Below, one piece after another: positions 1 through 8,990 of a stretch of DNA of 64,000 bases; the stretch's first letter is position 1, and the number at the start of each line of letters is the position of its first letter. Source of the DNA: Bacteroidales bacterium (GTDB lineage: Bacteria; Bacteroidota; Bacteroidia; Bacteroidales; UBA1402); contig JAJFTH010000006.1 of assembly GCA_021373135.1 (NCBI GenBank), positions 186,001 through 250,000 of the forward strand, in the 5' to 3' direction. The position numbers and the translations under genes are program-made. The notes beneath the pieces were generated by a model that was given only the letters and a program-made list of their open reading frames with translations, was not told the origin of the DNA and did not search any database.

Positions 1-1072
1 TAAGCAAGCGGTCAGGCAAAGCCGGAGTTACAAAAGACAGGATATTGACTATTCCCAACGTAAAAACCAGGCAAGCAGGTAAAATTCGGAGTAACAGGTT
101 GTCTCTTTTGCTGAAGAAGCTCATCAAGCCAACAAGAAGCGGAAGCCAAAACTCAAAAAACCGATAAAGCAGGGTGATTGCTGCGGCTGCGACAACAGGA
201 AACCCGAACTGACCGAGAATATATGTCACCGAAACTTCAATGGCTCCGAATCCCCTCAGGAATGGAGATGCCATCAGCAATACCACCATCACGATGTATC
301 CAAGTATTGCCGCCGGCCATGAGGGTTCAAAACCGAGAGCCAGCATGGCCACATAAAGATGTAAAATCCCGATAATCTCAATCAATATGGAAAAACACAA
401 GGTTTTGAAAACCTCTTTTCGCTTGATGTCCTGTTCAATCATTTCGTCAAGTATCAAAGCGACAGAAGGTAACAGCCTGGAGAACAAGCTATATACCTTG
501 CCTTTCTTGAAAATGGATATGATCAGGAATACGACCAACGCCGTCAATATCAAAAGAGAAATAAATCCATAAGCCTCTATCTGTGGCATATCTTCCATAA
601 ACATCGAAAAGAAAAGCACCAAGATGGCAACAACCAAGACCGACAGGAAACTCATACACCCAAAAAGGGTGGAAGCTAAATGAATCTGAGATTTTGAGAT
701 CCCTTTATCTTCTACTTCCTTCGTGAAAAACAAGAGGGAGGAAAACCCGCCTGCAGGCAAAAAGACACTGACAAAATTTCTTTTCAGAAACAAACGGACA
801 GCCATCAACAAAGGTATCTTTTGACCAATTGACTTGAAACTGTGTACATACATCAATCCCATCAAAAGGAAATAGACAACTGTCAAGGCTATACCTAACA
901 GCACAAACCAAGGATTACTCAGAAAAAGCTCGTCACGTATCTTTAAAACCTCAAGATGTTCATGACTGATGAAAAAAATGGCCAAACCGACCATAAAGAA
1001 AGCTAAGATTAGCTGCCAGAAAAATTTATTGTTAAAAATATAGGTCGTGAAGTTCTTAACTCTCTTTATCAT
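1..1072 (-). CDS. MprF-like lysylphosphatidylglycerol synthase/flippase membrane domain (partial, runs off left edge)
   Basis: I translated this frame by hand from the ATG at 1072; about 357 residues lie in the window with no stop, so the C-terminus is outside. It is almost wholly hydrophobic with repeated membrane segments. It carries LPAGGFSSLLFF (about residue 125) and SPFLRGFGAIEVSVTY, which resemble the conserved Gly-rich loops of the UPF0104/LPG_synthase_TM family. The last residues, LSFVTPALPDRLL, resemble the junction that in full MprF proteins leads into the soluble aminoacyl-transferase domain, so the whole gene may be a complete MprF. Family role: lipid flipping and, if the transferase is present, aminoacylation of phosphatidylglycerol. 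A TATTTTTG -7 box lies at 1110-1117 on the same strand. Confidence 0.75.
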   Translation of the reverse strand, partial: MIKRVKNFTTYIFNNKFFWQLILAFFMVGLAIFFISHEHLEVLKIRDELFLSNPWFVLLGIALTVVYFLLMGLMYVHSFKSIGQKIPLLMAVRLFLKRNFVSVFLPAGGFSSLLFFTKEVEDKGISKSQIHLASTLFGCMSFLSVLVVAILVLFFSMFMEDMPQIEAYGFISLLILTALVVFLIISIFKKGKVYSLFSRLLPSVALILDEMIEQDIKRKEVFKTLCFSILIEIIGILHLYVAMLALGFEPSWPAAILGYIVMVVLLMASPFLRGFGAIEVSVTYILGQFGFPVVAAAAITLLYRFFEFWLPLLVGLMSFFSKRDNLLLRILPACLVFTLGIVNILSFVTPALPDRLL

Positions 1073-1247
1073 AAAACAACTATAATATAAGGCATGTTCA
1101 ATCCGTTTTCAAAAATAGACAATCAGTTTATCAGGTGAACTATTATTAGGGATATTTTTACACTTTATTAAGCATTTTGCTCTGATTATGATTTCACCTT
1201 CTGTTTCCTGTTCTATGATTGAGTTTTTTTATTTAAGTCCATGTTTT

Positions 1248-1278
1248 TTTGTAATTCGTTCAGCAAAAGTTACTTTTG
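1248..1278 (+). promoter_or_regulatory. Bacteroidota-type promoter of the spmAB-ybeY-mnmG run
   Basis: TTTG at 1248-1251 and TACTTTTG at 1271-1278 are separated by 19 bases, matching the TTTG-N19-21-TAnnTTTG consensus of the Bacteroidota primary sigma factor exactly. Its position sets the spmAB start: codons upstream of about 1285 would not be transcribed, leaving ATG 1300. Confidence 0.75.
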
Positions 1279-1299
1279 TGCGAATTATCCTCCCTCATC

Positions 1300-2538
1300 A
1301 TGGTATTAAATTACATCTGGATTGGCTTTTTTCTGGTTGCATTTGCCGTAGCTCTCATTCAACTTGTTGTCTTTCAAGACTATGGCGTTTTTGAAAGGAT
1401 CATAACGAGCAGCTTTGACATGGCCAAATTTTCGGTGATGGATATTGCATTGCCTCTGGTCGGCATTATGACTTTGTGGTTGGGCATCCTGAATATCGGA
1501 GAAAAGGCTGGAGCGATTCGTTTCTTTTCCAGAATTATAGGACCGTTTTTCAGCAAACTTTTTCCTGAAATACCAAAGAATCATCCTGCCAACGGACAAT
1601 TGGTCATGAATTTTTCTGCCAATATGCTGGGACTTGACAATGCGGCCACCCCGTTGGGACTGAAAGCCATGCAAAGTCTACAAGAACTGAATCCCAAAAA
1701 AGATACCGCATCCAACGCTCAAATCATGTTTTTGGCATTGAATACCTCCGGTCTGACTATTATCCCTTTGACCATCATAGCTCAACGTGCCATATTGGGT
1801 GCAGTCAATCCTACGGATGTCTTCATCCCGATTCTGATAGCCACCTATATTTCTACACTAACTGCCATCATTTATGTGGGAATCCGTCAGAAATTGAATC
1901 TAATCAATAAGACAGTCCTTTCATGGATTGGTGGCATTAGCTTGCTTCTAAGCGGTTTGGTCTTTTGGTTTTCAGGACTGGACAAAGATCAAATGACCAT
2001 CGCATCCGGCATCATCAGCAACCTGACACTTTTTTTAATCATCGTTGTCTTTATGGCTGGAGCGTTATATAAAAAAGTCAATGTTTGGGAGGCCTTTGTT
2101 GACGGAGCAAAAGGTGGATTTGAGACTTCCGTCAAGATTATTCCATATTTGGTCGGAATGCTCGTTGGTGTCGGCGTTTTCAGGGCTTCCGGTGCCATGG
2201 ATCTGTTGACAGACGGAATTTCCTGGTGCATAGGAGCTTTGGGTATAAATACTGATTTTGTTAATGCACTTCCGACAGCATTCATGAAACCATTGAGCGG
2301 AAGCGGTGCAAGAGCCATGATGGTTGAAGCCATGAAGACAAATGGCCCCGACTCCTTTGTCGGTCGCTTGTCTTGCATGTTTCAGGGAGCAGCAGATACG
2401 ACCTTCTACATCATAGCCCTCTATTTTGGTTCTGTGGGGATCAAAAAGACAAGGTATGCCGTTGTTGCAGGTTTGATTGCAGATCTGGCCGGCGTGATCG
2501 CTGCCATTTTTCTTGCATATATTTTCTTTCATGAATAA
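1300..2538 (+). CDS. Fused SpmA-SpmB nucleoside-recognition (Gate) domain membrane protein
   Basis: A 412-residue integral membrane protein. The N-terminal half carries the SpmA-type signature NMLGLDNAATPLGLKAM (about residues 106-122). The C-terminal half carries the SpmB-type signature AFMKPLSGSGARAMM and the tail GAADTTFYIIALYFGSVG. In endospore formers spmA and spmB are separate genes. The fused form is common in non-sporulating Bacteroidota, where its substrate is not established; Gate-domain proteins are thought to be transporters. I chose ATG 1300 rather than the TTG at 1276, because the TTG lies inside the -7 promoter box. ybeY follows after 5 bases, so the two are likely cotranscribed. 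Confidence 0.88.
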   Translation: MVLNYIWIGFFLVAFAVALIQLVVFQDYGVFERIITSSFDMAKFSVMDIALPLVGIMTLWLGILNIGEKAGAIRFFSRIIGPFFSKLFPEIPKNHPANGQLVMNFSANMLGLDNAATPLGLKAMQSLQELNPKKDTASNAQIMFLALNTSGLTIIPLTIIAQRAILGAVNPTDVFIPILIATYISTLTAIIYVGIRQKLNLINKTVLSWIGGISLLLSGLVFWFSGLDKDQMTIASGIISNLTLFLIIVVFMAGALYKKVNVWEAFVDGAKGGFETSVKIIPYLVGMLVGVGVFRASGAMDLLTDGISWCIGALGINTDFVNALPTAFMKPLSGSGARAMMVEAMKTNGPDSFVGRLSCMFQGAADTTFYIIALYFGSVGIKKTRYAVVAGLIADLAGVIAAIFLAYIFFHE

Positions 2539-2543
2539 CTAAT

Positions 2544-2957
2544 ATGATCAGGTATTACTCAGAGGATTGTGATCTTCCCGGAATTGACCAGGATATCATC
2601 ACAGACTGGATCAATCGGGTTGCAGTTTCCCATGGGAAAAAAGCCGGTGAAATCAATTACATTTTTTGTTCTGACACAAGGATTTTAGAGGTAAACAATC
2701 AATATCTACACCACGACTATTACACGGATATCATCACTTTTGACTACTCAGAGCAAGCCAAGATTTCAGGCGATATATACATTGGTATCGAAACAGTTGA
2801 ATCCAATGCCGGGATGCTTGGCCTTTCTTTTGAATCAGAACTGAACAGAGTCATTATTCATGGCGTTCTGCATCTTTGCGGATTTAAAGACAAAACACCC
2901 GAAACAGAAAAAATAATGCATCAGAAAGAAGAGGAAGCATTAAAAATACACATTTAG
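2544..2957 (+). CDS. ybeY: Endoribonuclease YbeY / rRNA maturation factor
   Basis: 137 residues, normal family length. The family's metal site H-G-x-L-H-L is visible as HGVLHLCGFKDKTP near residue 110. The third histidine of the usual HGxLHLxGxDH motif is replaced (FKDK), with another histidine 13 residues on in MHQKEEEAL. The upstream block ITFDYSEQAKISGDIYIG matches the conserved core. Known role: single-strand endoribonuclease in 16S rRNA 3'-end maturation and ribosome quality control. It sits between spmAB and mnmG in a same-strand run. Confidence 0.93.
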   Translation: MIRYYSEDCDLPGIDQDIITDWINRVAVSHGKKAGEINYIFCSDTRILEVNNQYLHHDYYTDIITFDYSEQAKISGDIYIGIETVESNAGMLGLSFESELNRVIIHGVLHLCGFKDKTPETEKIMHQKEEEALKIHI

Positions 2958-2986
2958 ATTCTTGTAAATCAACTTTTTAAAAAATA

Positions 2987-4861
2987 ATGAAGTTTAATTT
3001 CGACGTCATAGTGATCGGGGCTGGACACGCAGGCTGTGAAGCTGCGGCTGCGGCGGCAAATCTGGGGTCTCAGACCTTACTGATCACAATGGACATGAAC
3101 AAAATAGCACAAATGAGCTGCAATCCTGCCATAGGAGGCATTGCAAAAGGACAGATTGTGCGTGAAATTGATGCGCTTGGTGGACAAACAGGGATCGTAA
3201 CCGACAAGACCGCCATTCAATTTCGTATGTTGAATCGTTCAAAAGGTCCGGCCATGTGGAGCCCAAGGTCACAAAGCGACCGTCAAAAATTCATTCTCGC
3301 CTGGAGAGAGATTCTTGAAAATACCGAGAATCTTTATATCTGGCAAGATACGGCCAAAAGCCTAATCTTTGAAAACGGAGCGGTAGCGGGTGTAAAAACC
3401 ACGATGAATGTAGAATTTCAGGCGAAAAGTGTTGTTCTTACGACAGGCACTTTCCTAAACGGATTGATTCATATCGGACGGACACAATTTTCAGGCGGGC
3501 GAATGTCAGAACCTGCTTCTGTCGGTTTAACCGAACAATTGAAAGATCTCGGTTTCACCACAGACAGGATGAAAACAGGAACGCCGGTCCGTATTGACGG
3601 AAGAAGCGTTCACTTTGATGAAATGGAAGAGCAATTGGGTGAAAATGACTTTCATAAATTCTCCTATCTGGATTTCAAGCCACGTCAACTCAGACAAAGG
3701 AACTGCTGGATCTGTTTTACCAATGAGAAAGTTCATGACATTTTACGCAGCGGGTTGGCCGATTCACCCCTTTTCAACGGACAAATTAAAAGTATTGGCC
3801 CTCGATATTGTCCCAGCATAGAAACCAAGATTTTCACTTTTGCCGATAAAACCTATCACCAATTGTTTCTCGAACCTGAAGGAGAAACCACGCAGGAATA
3901 CTATCTCAACGGCTATTCTTCTTCTCTGCCGCTGAATATACAAATAAAGGCGTTGAAGGAAATTCCTTGCTTTCGTGACGTACATATTTATCGTCCCGGC
4001 TATGCCATCGAGTATGACTACTTCGATCCGACACAACTCAAGCACACGCTTGAAACCAAATTGATAAAAAACCTGTTTTTTGCCGGTCAAATCAATGGAA
4101 CGACAGGTTATGAAGAAGCCGCAGGTCAGGGAATCATAGCAGGAATCAATGCTCATCAGAACTGCTCAAATGCAGCCCCATTCATTTTAGCACGCGACGA
4201 AGCATATATTGGTGTATTAATCGATGATTTGGTCACAAAAGGGGTTGATGAACCATACCGGATGTTCACCTCCAGAGCAGAACACCGCATTCTTTTACGG
4301 CAAGATGATGCAGATTTGCGTTTGACGGAAAGATCCTACCGGCTCGGTTTGGCCAAATCCAACCGCTATCAACTTTTAAAAGATAAGGTAAAACAGATAG
4401 ACGACCTACTCCATTTTTGTGACAACTATTCCATCAAGGCCAAATACATCAACGAATCTTTGGAAAAACTTGACACGACACCTTTGAAACAAGGCGTAAG
4501 ACTGACAGATCTTTTGCTTCGTCCACAGTTAAACTTCGAGAATCTCCAGGGATATATTCCTGCATTGAAAAGTGAACTTGAAAAAATAACAGACAGAAAT
4601 GAAGAAACAGTTGAAGCCACAGAAATACGTATTAAATATCAAGGCTATATTGAAAGAGAAAGAGGTATCGCCGACAAAATACATCGGCTTGACAGCATCC
4701 GGATTGCAGACAAATTTGACTACCAAAACATCCATGCACTTTCCATTGAAGCCAGACAAAAATTAAGCAGGATCCAGCCTGAGACCATTGGACAAGCCAG
4801 TAGAATCCCCGGAATTTCACCGAATGATATCAACATACTGCTCGTACTATTAGGAAGATAG
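2987..4861 (+). CDS. mnmG: tRNA uridine-5-carboxymethylaminomethyl modification enzyme MnmG (GidA)
   Basis: 624 residues, typical length. The N-terminus has the FAD dinucleotide-binding motif VIGAGHAGCEAA (residues 9-20), followed by SCNPAIGGIAKGQIVREID. The central block GTPVRIDGRSV and the later FTSRAEHRILLRQDDAD are family hallmarks, and the C-terminal helical tRNA/MnmE-binding part is complete. With MnmE it installs the cmnm5 group on U34 of several tRNAs. In many bacteria gidA lies near the replication origin, which matters here because a parS-like palindrome follows 6 bases after the stop. Confidence 0.97.
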   Translation: MKFNFDVIVIGAGHAGCEAAAAAANLGSQTLLITMDMNKIAQMSCNPAIGGIAKGQIVREIDALGGQTGIVTDKTAIQFRMLNRSKGPAMWSPRSQSDRQKFILAWREILENTENLYIWQDTAKSLIFENGAVAGVKTTMNVEFQAKSVVLTTGTFLNGLIHIGRTQFSGGRMSEPASVGLTEQLKDLGFTTDRMKTGTPVRIDGRSVHFDEMEEQLGENDFHKFSYLDFKPRQLRQRNCWICFTNEKVHDILRSGLADSPLFNGQIKSIGPRYCPSIETKIFTFADKTYHQLFLEPEGETTQEYYLNGYSSSLPLNIQIKALKEIPCFRDVHIYRPGYAIEYDYFDPTQLKHTLETKLIKNLFFAGQINGTTGYEEAAGQGIIAGINAHQNCSNAAPFILARDEAYIGVLIDDLVTKGVDEPYRMFTSRAEHRILLRQDDADLRLTERSYRLGLAKSNRYQLLKDKVKQIDDLLHFCDNYSIKAKYINESLEKLDTTPLKQGVRLTDLLLRPQLNFENLQGYIPALKSELEKITDRNEETVEATEIRIKYQGYIERERGIADKIHRLDSIRIADKFDYQNIHALSIEARQKLSRIQPETIGQASRIPGISPNDINILLVLLGR

Positions 4862-4867
4862 ATCAAT

Positions 4868-4883
4868 TGTTCCACGTGGAACA
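4868..4883. promoter_or_regulatory. parS-like centromere palindrome
   Basis: TGTTCCACGTGGAACA is a perfect 16-base palindrome around CACGTG. It fits the pan-bacterial parS consensus (TGTTnCACGTGnAACA type) bound by ParB. It lies in the 36-base gap between mnmG and apt. The sequence match is direct; ParB binding is inferred. No parA or parB gene is in the window. Confidence 0.7.
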
Positions 4884-4897
4884 TTAAAATAAAGCCC

Positions 4898-5422
4898 ATG
4901 ACAACCGATGACATTAAAAACTCCATCCGGAATATTCCGGATTTTCCAATGAAGGGTATCCAGTTCAAAGATATCACGACCGCTTTTAAGGATGGAAAAA
5001 TGCTGCATAAGATAGCAGAAGAAATGTATGAACTGTACAAAGATAAAGGGATAACAAAAGTTGTGGGTATTGAATCCAGAGGCTTTATTATGGGAGCAAT
5101 ACTTGCAGAAAAATTGGGAGCGGGTTTTGTCCCCATCCGAAAAAAGGGAAAGCTGCCTGCAGAGACCAATACCGTCTCTTACGAAAAGGAATATGGCATT
5201 GATGAAATAGAAATGCACAAAGACGCATTGATACCAGAAGATATTGTTTTGATTCATGACGACATTCTTGCCACAGGAGGCACCATGTTGGCTGCAGAAA
5301 ATTTAATCAAACAATTCGGTATCAAAGAATTATATATTCATTTCATCATGGAATTGGATGATTTAAAAGGCAGGGAATTATTTGAAAACCCGGAGAGGGT
5401 TGAATCCATGATCCATTTCTAA
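4898..5422 (+). CDS. apt: Adenine phosphoribosyltransferase
   Basis: 174 residues. The PRPP-binding motif appears as VLIHDDILATGGTMLAA (about residues 115-131). The N-terminal block IPDFPMKGIQFKDITT and GIESRGFIMGA are standard for Apt. It converts adenine and PRPP to AMP in purine salvage. It is the first gene after the parS-like site, and uvrC begins 17 bases downstream, so the two are probably one transcript. Confidence 0.96.
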   Translation: MTTDDIKNSIRNIPDFPMKGIQFKDITTAFKDGKMLHKIAEEMYELYKDKGITKVVGIESRGFIMGAILAEKLGAGFVPIRKKGKLPAETNTVSYEKEYGIDEIEMHKDALIPEDIVLIHDDILATGGTMLAAENLIKQFGIKELYIHFIMELDDLKGRELFENPERVESMIHF

Positions 5423-5439
5423 ATGACAATTACCAACAA

Positions 5440-7266
5440 ATGAAAAGCCTTTACCCTATTTCAGATGCTCTTCAGGAACAGTTGGACAGAATACCTGATA
5501 ATCCCGGAGTCTATCAATATTTTGATGAAACCGGGACAATCATCTATGTGGGTAAGGCAAAAAATCTAAAAAAGCGTGTCCACTCCTACTTCCTCAAAGA
5601 CCATGAGGATTCTCCCAAAACACGGATTCTTGTCAAAAAGATCCGAGACTTAAAATATATTGTCGTCGATACGGAAGAAGACGCACTTCTATTAGAAAAC
5701 AATCTCATCAAGGAATTTCGCCCAAGATATAATGTCTTGTTAAAAGACGACAAGACATACCCAAGCATTTGCATCAAAAAAGAGAACTTCCCAAGAGTCT
5801 TCCAAACAAGGAACATCATTCATGACGGATCTGAATATTTCGGCCCGTACAGTTCGATTCCAATGGTCAGGACCATGCTTGATCTGATCAAGAAAATCTA
5901 CCCAATCCGAAGCTGCAAACTCCCCCTCCTTGAAAGTGCCATTAAACAGGGGAAATACAAAACCTGTCTTGAATATCAAATCAAGAAGTGTCTTGGGCCA
6001 TGTGAAGGATTGCAGAGTGAAGAAGAATACAATGAGAACATTCAGCAGATCAGGGAAATACTTAAAGGTAATGTGCAGGCTATCAGTAAGTTGTTGCTTG
6101 ATAAAATGCGGTTATTAGCCAAAGGATTGCAGTTTGAAGAGGCACAGCAAATCAAAGAAAAATACGAATTGATCGAACAGTACAGAAGCAAATCAGCCAT
6201 CGTCAATTCAGGTTTGCACAATATAGAAGTCTTTTCTTTTGATGAGACCGAACAGTCGGCCATCATCAATTACCTATATCTCGTAAACGGCTGTATCGTC
6301 AGAGGAATGACCTTTGAATATAAAAAACGGTTAGAGGAAGAGAAAGAAGCCTTGTTGAGTACCGCCATTTACGAAATGCGACACCGGTTCAACAGTCCTG
6401 CAAAAGAGATTATTGTTCCTTTCATTCCAGAAGTAGCATTGGAGAATGTGACGTTTACAGTACCTCAGAGAGGCGATAAGAAAAAAATCCTGGACCTCTC
6501 CCTTCAAAATGTCAGGCAATACAAGTTGGATATGCTCAAACAGCAAGAAAAGCTGAACCCGGAACAGCGTACGACACGTATATTAACGACCGTCAAGAAG
6601 GATTTGAACCTTCACGAATTGCCCCTCCACATAGAGTGTTTCGATAATTCAAACACACAAGGAAGCTTCCCGGTTTCTTCATGTGTGGTATTCAAAAATG
6701 CCAAACCATCCAAGAAAGATTATCGACATTTCAACATTAAAACAGTGGAAGGGCCTGATGATTTTGCGTCCATGGAAGAAGTGCTGACAAGACGATACCG
6801 AAGACTATTGGAAGAAGGTCAAACTTTGCCACAATTGGTCATTGTCGACGGAGGGAAAGGACAATTGTCATCAGCAGTAACAGCCTTAAAATCAGTAGGA
6901 GTCTTCGAAAAATTACAAGTGATAGGAATCGCAAAAAATCTGGAAGAACTCTTTTTTCCATTTGACCCGATACCCTTATATTTGGATAAAAACTCTGAAA
7001 CACTAAGACTTATCCAACAATTAAGGGACGAAGCACATAGATTTGGCATCGCCCATCACCGAAAAAGACGCAGTAAGAACCAGATCCTTTCAGAACTGGA
7101 CGAAATACCAGGCGTCGGAGAAAAAGCGAAGACACTACTTTTGACACAATTCAAAAGTGTCAAACAAATCAAGGAAGCAAACAGAGAAGACATCGAAAAG
7201 ATCGTCGGGAAATCCAAAGCAGAGAAAATAATCGTATTTTTGCACTCAAAGAAAGTGAATGAATGA
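5440..7266 (+). CDS. uvrC: Excinuclease ABC subunit C
   Basis: 608 residues, full length. The order is a GIY-YIG nuclease domain (PGVYQYFDETGTIIYVGKAK, residues 19-38), a UVR motif near residues 210-240, and the UvrC endonuclease fold with ECFDNSNTQGSFPVSS and VIVDGGKGQLSSA. A C-terminal helix-hairpin-helix pair follows (LDEIPGVGEKAKTLL). It makes both incisions in nucleotide excision repair with UvrA and UvrB, neither of which is in the window. The stop overlaps the dtd start in an ATGA, implying translational coupling. Confidence 0.97.
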   Translation: MKSLYPISDALQEQLDRIPDNPGVYQYFDETGTIIYVGKAKNLKKRVHSYFLKDHEDSPKTRILVKKIRDLKYIVVDTEEDALLLENNLIKEFRPRYNVLLKDDKTYPSICIKKENFPRVFQTRNIIHDGSEYFGPYSSIPMVRTMLDLIKKIYPIRSCKLPLLESAIKQGKYKTCLEYQIKKCLGPCEGLQSEEEYNENIQQIREILKGNVQAISKLLLDKMRLLAKGLQFEEAQQIKEKYELIEQYRSKSAIVNSGLHNIEVFSFDETEQSAIINYLYLVNGCIVRGMTFEYKKRLEEEKEALLSTAIYEMRHRFNSPAKEIIVPFIPEVALENVTFTVPQRGDKKKILDLSLQNVRQYKLDMLKQQEKLNPEQRTTRILTTVKKDLNLHELPLHIECFDNSNTQGSFPVSSCVVFKNAKPSKKDYRHFNIKTVEGPDDFASMEEVLTRRYRRLLEEGQTLPQLVIVDGGKGQLSSAVTALKSVGVFEKLQVIGIAKNLEELFFPFDPIPLYLDKNSETLRLIQQLRDEAHRFGIAHHRKRRSKNQILSELDEIPGVGEKAKTLLLTQFKSVKQIKEANREDIEKIVGKSKAEKIIVFLHSKKVNE

Positions 7267-7715
7267 GAGCAGTCATACAAAGGGTCTCCAAGGCCAGTGT
7301 CGAAATAAAAGGACAAATTAATGGGAGCATTGGGCAGGGCTTACTCGTCCTAATTGGAATCGAAGACGCTGATAATCAAGATGATATTGAATGGCTTGCC
7401 AAAAAAGTCGTACAACTCCGTATATTCAGCGATGAAGCAGGGTTAATGAACAAGTCTATCTTCGACATTAACGGTAACATATTATTAATCAGCCAATTTA
7501 CTTTATTCGGACAAACAAAGAAAGGAAACAGGCCCTCCTTTATCAGGGCCAGCAAACCGGACTTTGCCATTCCTGTCTATGAAAGCTTCATTCAAGAACT
7601 GAGTTCCTATCTTGGAAAAGAAGTACAAACCGGAATTTTCGGCGCAGACATGCAGATTTCACTGATCAACGACGGACCGGTAACCATCATCATGGACACC
7701 AAAAACAAAGAATAA
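7263..7715 (+). CDS. dtd: D-aminoacyl-tRNA deacylase
   Basis: 150 residues, normal length. It carries both Dtd active-site motifs, LLISQFTLFGQTKKGNRPSF (SQxT block) and INDGPVTIIMD (the NxGPVT cis-proline block) near the C-terminus. It hydrolyses D-amino acids, and glycine on tRNA-Ala, from mischarged tRNA. It overlaps uvrC by 4 bases and abuts mazG, which starts directly after its stop, so it sits inside an operon. Confidence 0.96.
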   Translation: MRAVIQRVSKASVEIKGQINGSIGQGLLVLIGIEDADNQDDIEWLAKKVVQLRIFSDEAGLMNKSIFDINGNILLISQFTLFGQTKKGNRPSFIRASKPDFAIPVYESFIQELSSYLGKEVQTGIFGADMQISLINDGPVTIIMDTKNKE

Positions 7716-8042
7716 ATGACTCTGGAAGAAGCTCAGAAAAAAGTGGACGAATGGATCAAAACCTATGGTGTTCGGTACTTCAGCGAACTCACCAATATGG
7801 CCATTCTCACCGAAGAAGTCGGTGAAGTCGCACGCATCATGGCACGCAAATACGGCGAACAATCCTTTAAGGAAAACGAAAAAAACAAGGATTTGGCAGA
7901 TGAAATAGCGGACGTGCTTTGGGTACTACTATGTCTGGCCAATCAAACAGGCGTCAACCTGACGGAAGCATTTGAAAAAAATATCGAAAAAAAGACGAAT
8001 AGAGATAAAGAACGTCATAAAAATAACATAAAACTCCCATAA
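7716..8042 (+). CDS. MazG-like nucleotide pyrophosphohydrolase
   Basis: 108 residues with a single MazG domain. The metal-binding pattern is visible as ILTEEVGEVARIM (EExxE, residues 29-41) and DEIADVLWVLLCLANQTGV (ExxD, residues 61-79). Single-domain members hydrolyse (d)NTPs or related nucleotides to monophosphates; the exact substrate cannot be read from sequence. It is packed between dtd (0 bases) and deoC (1 base), suggesting cotranscription. Confidence 0.9.
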   Translation: MTLEEAQKKVDEWIKTYGVRYFSELTNMAILTEEVGEVARIMARKYGEQSFKENEKNKDLADEIADVLWVLLCLANQTGVNLTEAFEKNIEKKTNRDKERHKNNIKLP

Positions 8043-8043
8043 A

Positions 8044-8916
8044 ATGGATAAAATAACAGAAGCCTTGAACCAATATTCCAAGCTTTCAGTATCAGAAATA
8101 GAAGCAAAAGTAACGGCCATCCTGAACGAAAATAGGACCAAAAACCGCACTCAAAAAGTATATGAAACCATTTTGAGCTGTATAGACTTGACGAGCCTGA
8201 ATATAACAGACAACGAAGAAAGCATCGCAAACTTTACCGTTAAGGTCAATGACTTTGGAGATAATTATCCGGAACTACCCAACGTGGCTGCCATCTGTGT
8301 TTATCCTTCCATGGTTAAAACAGTCAGGGAAACCTTGACAGAAGGCACTGAAATAGCCGCAGTTACCGGAGGTTTTCCCCACTCACAGACATTTATAGAA
8401 ATTAAGATAGCAGAAACGTCACTCGCCCTATTGGATGGTGCTACAGAAATCGATACCGTCATACCCATTGGAAAAATCATGGAAGGCAAGTATGCAGAAG
8501 TGATGGAAGAAATCCAGGAATTGAAAGCAGCATGCAAGGATGCCAATCTGAAAGTGATCCTTGAATCCGGCATTCTCAACATTAATGATTTGCAAAAAGC
8601 GGCCATATTGGCAATGGAATCAGGGGCAGATTTCATCAAGACGTCCACCGGTAAGCTGGAAAAGGGAGCCTCCACCACAGCAGCTTATTGCATGTGCCAA
8701 ATGATTCACGAATATAACCAAATAAGCGGTCGAAAAGTCGGTTTCAAAGCAGCAGGAGGAATATCTACCACCGAAGAAGCATTAAAATATTATTGCATTG
8801 TGGAATCAGTCTTGGGTAAAGAATGGCTGAACAGAGATTTGCTTCGATTTGGAGCCAGCAAACTGGCCAATAACGTCGTAAGCGAAATACTTGGAAAAAG
8901 GAAAGAATGTTTCTAG
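8044..8916 (+). CDS. deoC: Deoxyribose-phosphate aldolase
   Basis: 290 residues. The Schiff-base lysine motif is seen as ADFIKTSTGK, and DTVIPIGKIMEGKY and GFKAAGGISTTEEAL match DeoC. It splits 2-deoxyribose-5-phosphate into glyceraldehyde-3-phosphate and acetaldehyde in deoxynucleoside catabolism. It is somewhat longer than the E. coli enzyme, mainly at the N-terminus. It is the last gene of the mnmG-deoC run and is followed by a strong hairpin. Confidence 0.96.
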   Translation: MDKITEALNQYSKLSVSEIEAKVTAILNENRTKNRTQKVYETILSCIDLTSLNITDNEESIANFTVKVNDFGDNYPELPNVAAICVYPSMVKTVRETLTEGTEIAAVTGGFPHSQTFIEIKIAETSLALLDGATEIDTVIPIGKIMEGKYAEVMEEIQELKAACKDANLKVILESGILNINDLQKAAILAMESGADFIKTSTGKLEKGASTTAAYCMCQMIHEYNQISGRKVGFKAAGGISTTEEALKYYCIVESVLGKEWLNRDLLRFGASKLANNVVSEILGKRKECF

Positions 8917-8950
8917 GCAAAAAGCAAAGTAGAAGATATCTATGGTTTAA

Positions 8951-8975
8951 AAAAGCTGCTCAAAAGGCAGCTTTT
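8951..8975. terminator. Bidirectional terminator between deoC and the prenyl synthase
   Basis: The arms AAAAGCTGC (8951-8959) and GCAGCTTTT (8967-8975) form a 9-bp stem with a 7-base loop, with A/T runs on both sides. It lies between two convergent genes. Confidence 0.8.
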
Positions 8976-8990
8976 CATCTATATTCAAAA

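Noticed and set aside
1306-2532. Long minus-strand open frames opposite spmAB
   Set aside because: They lie wholly within a clear gene and show no family motifs; antisense shadows.
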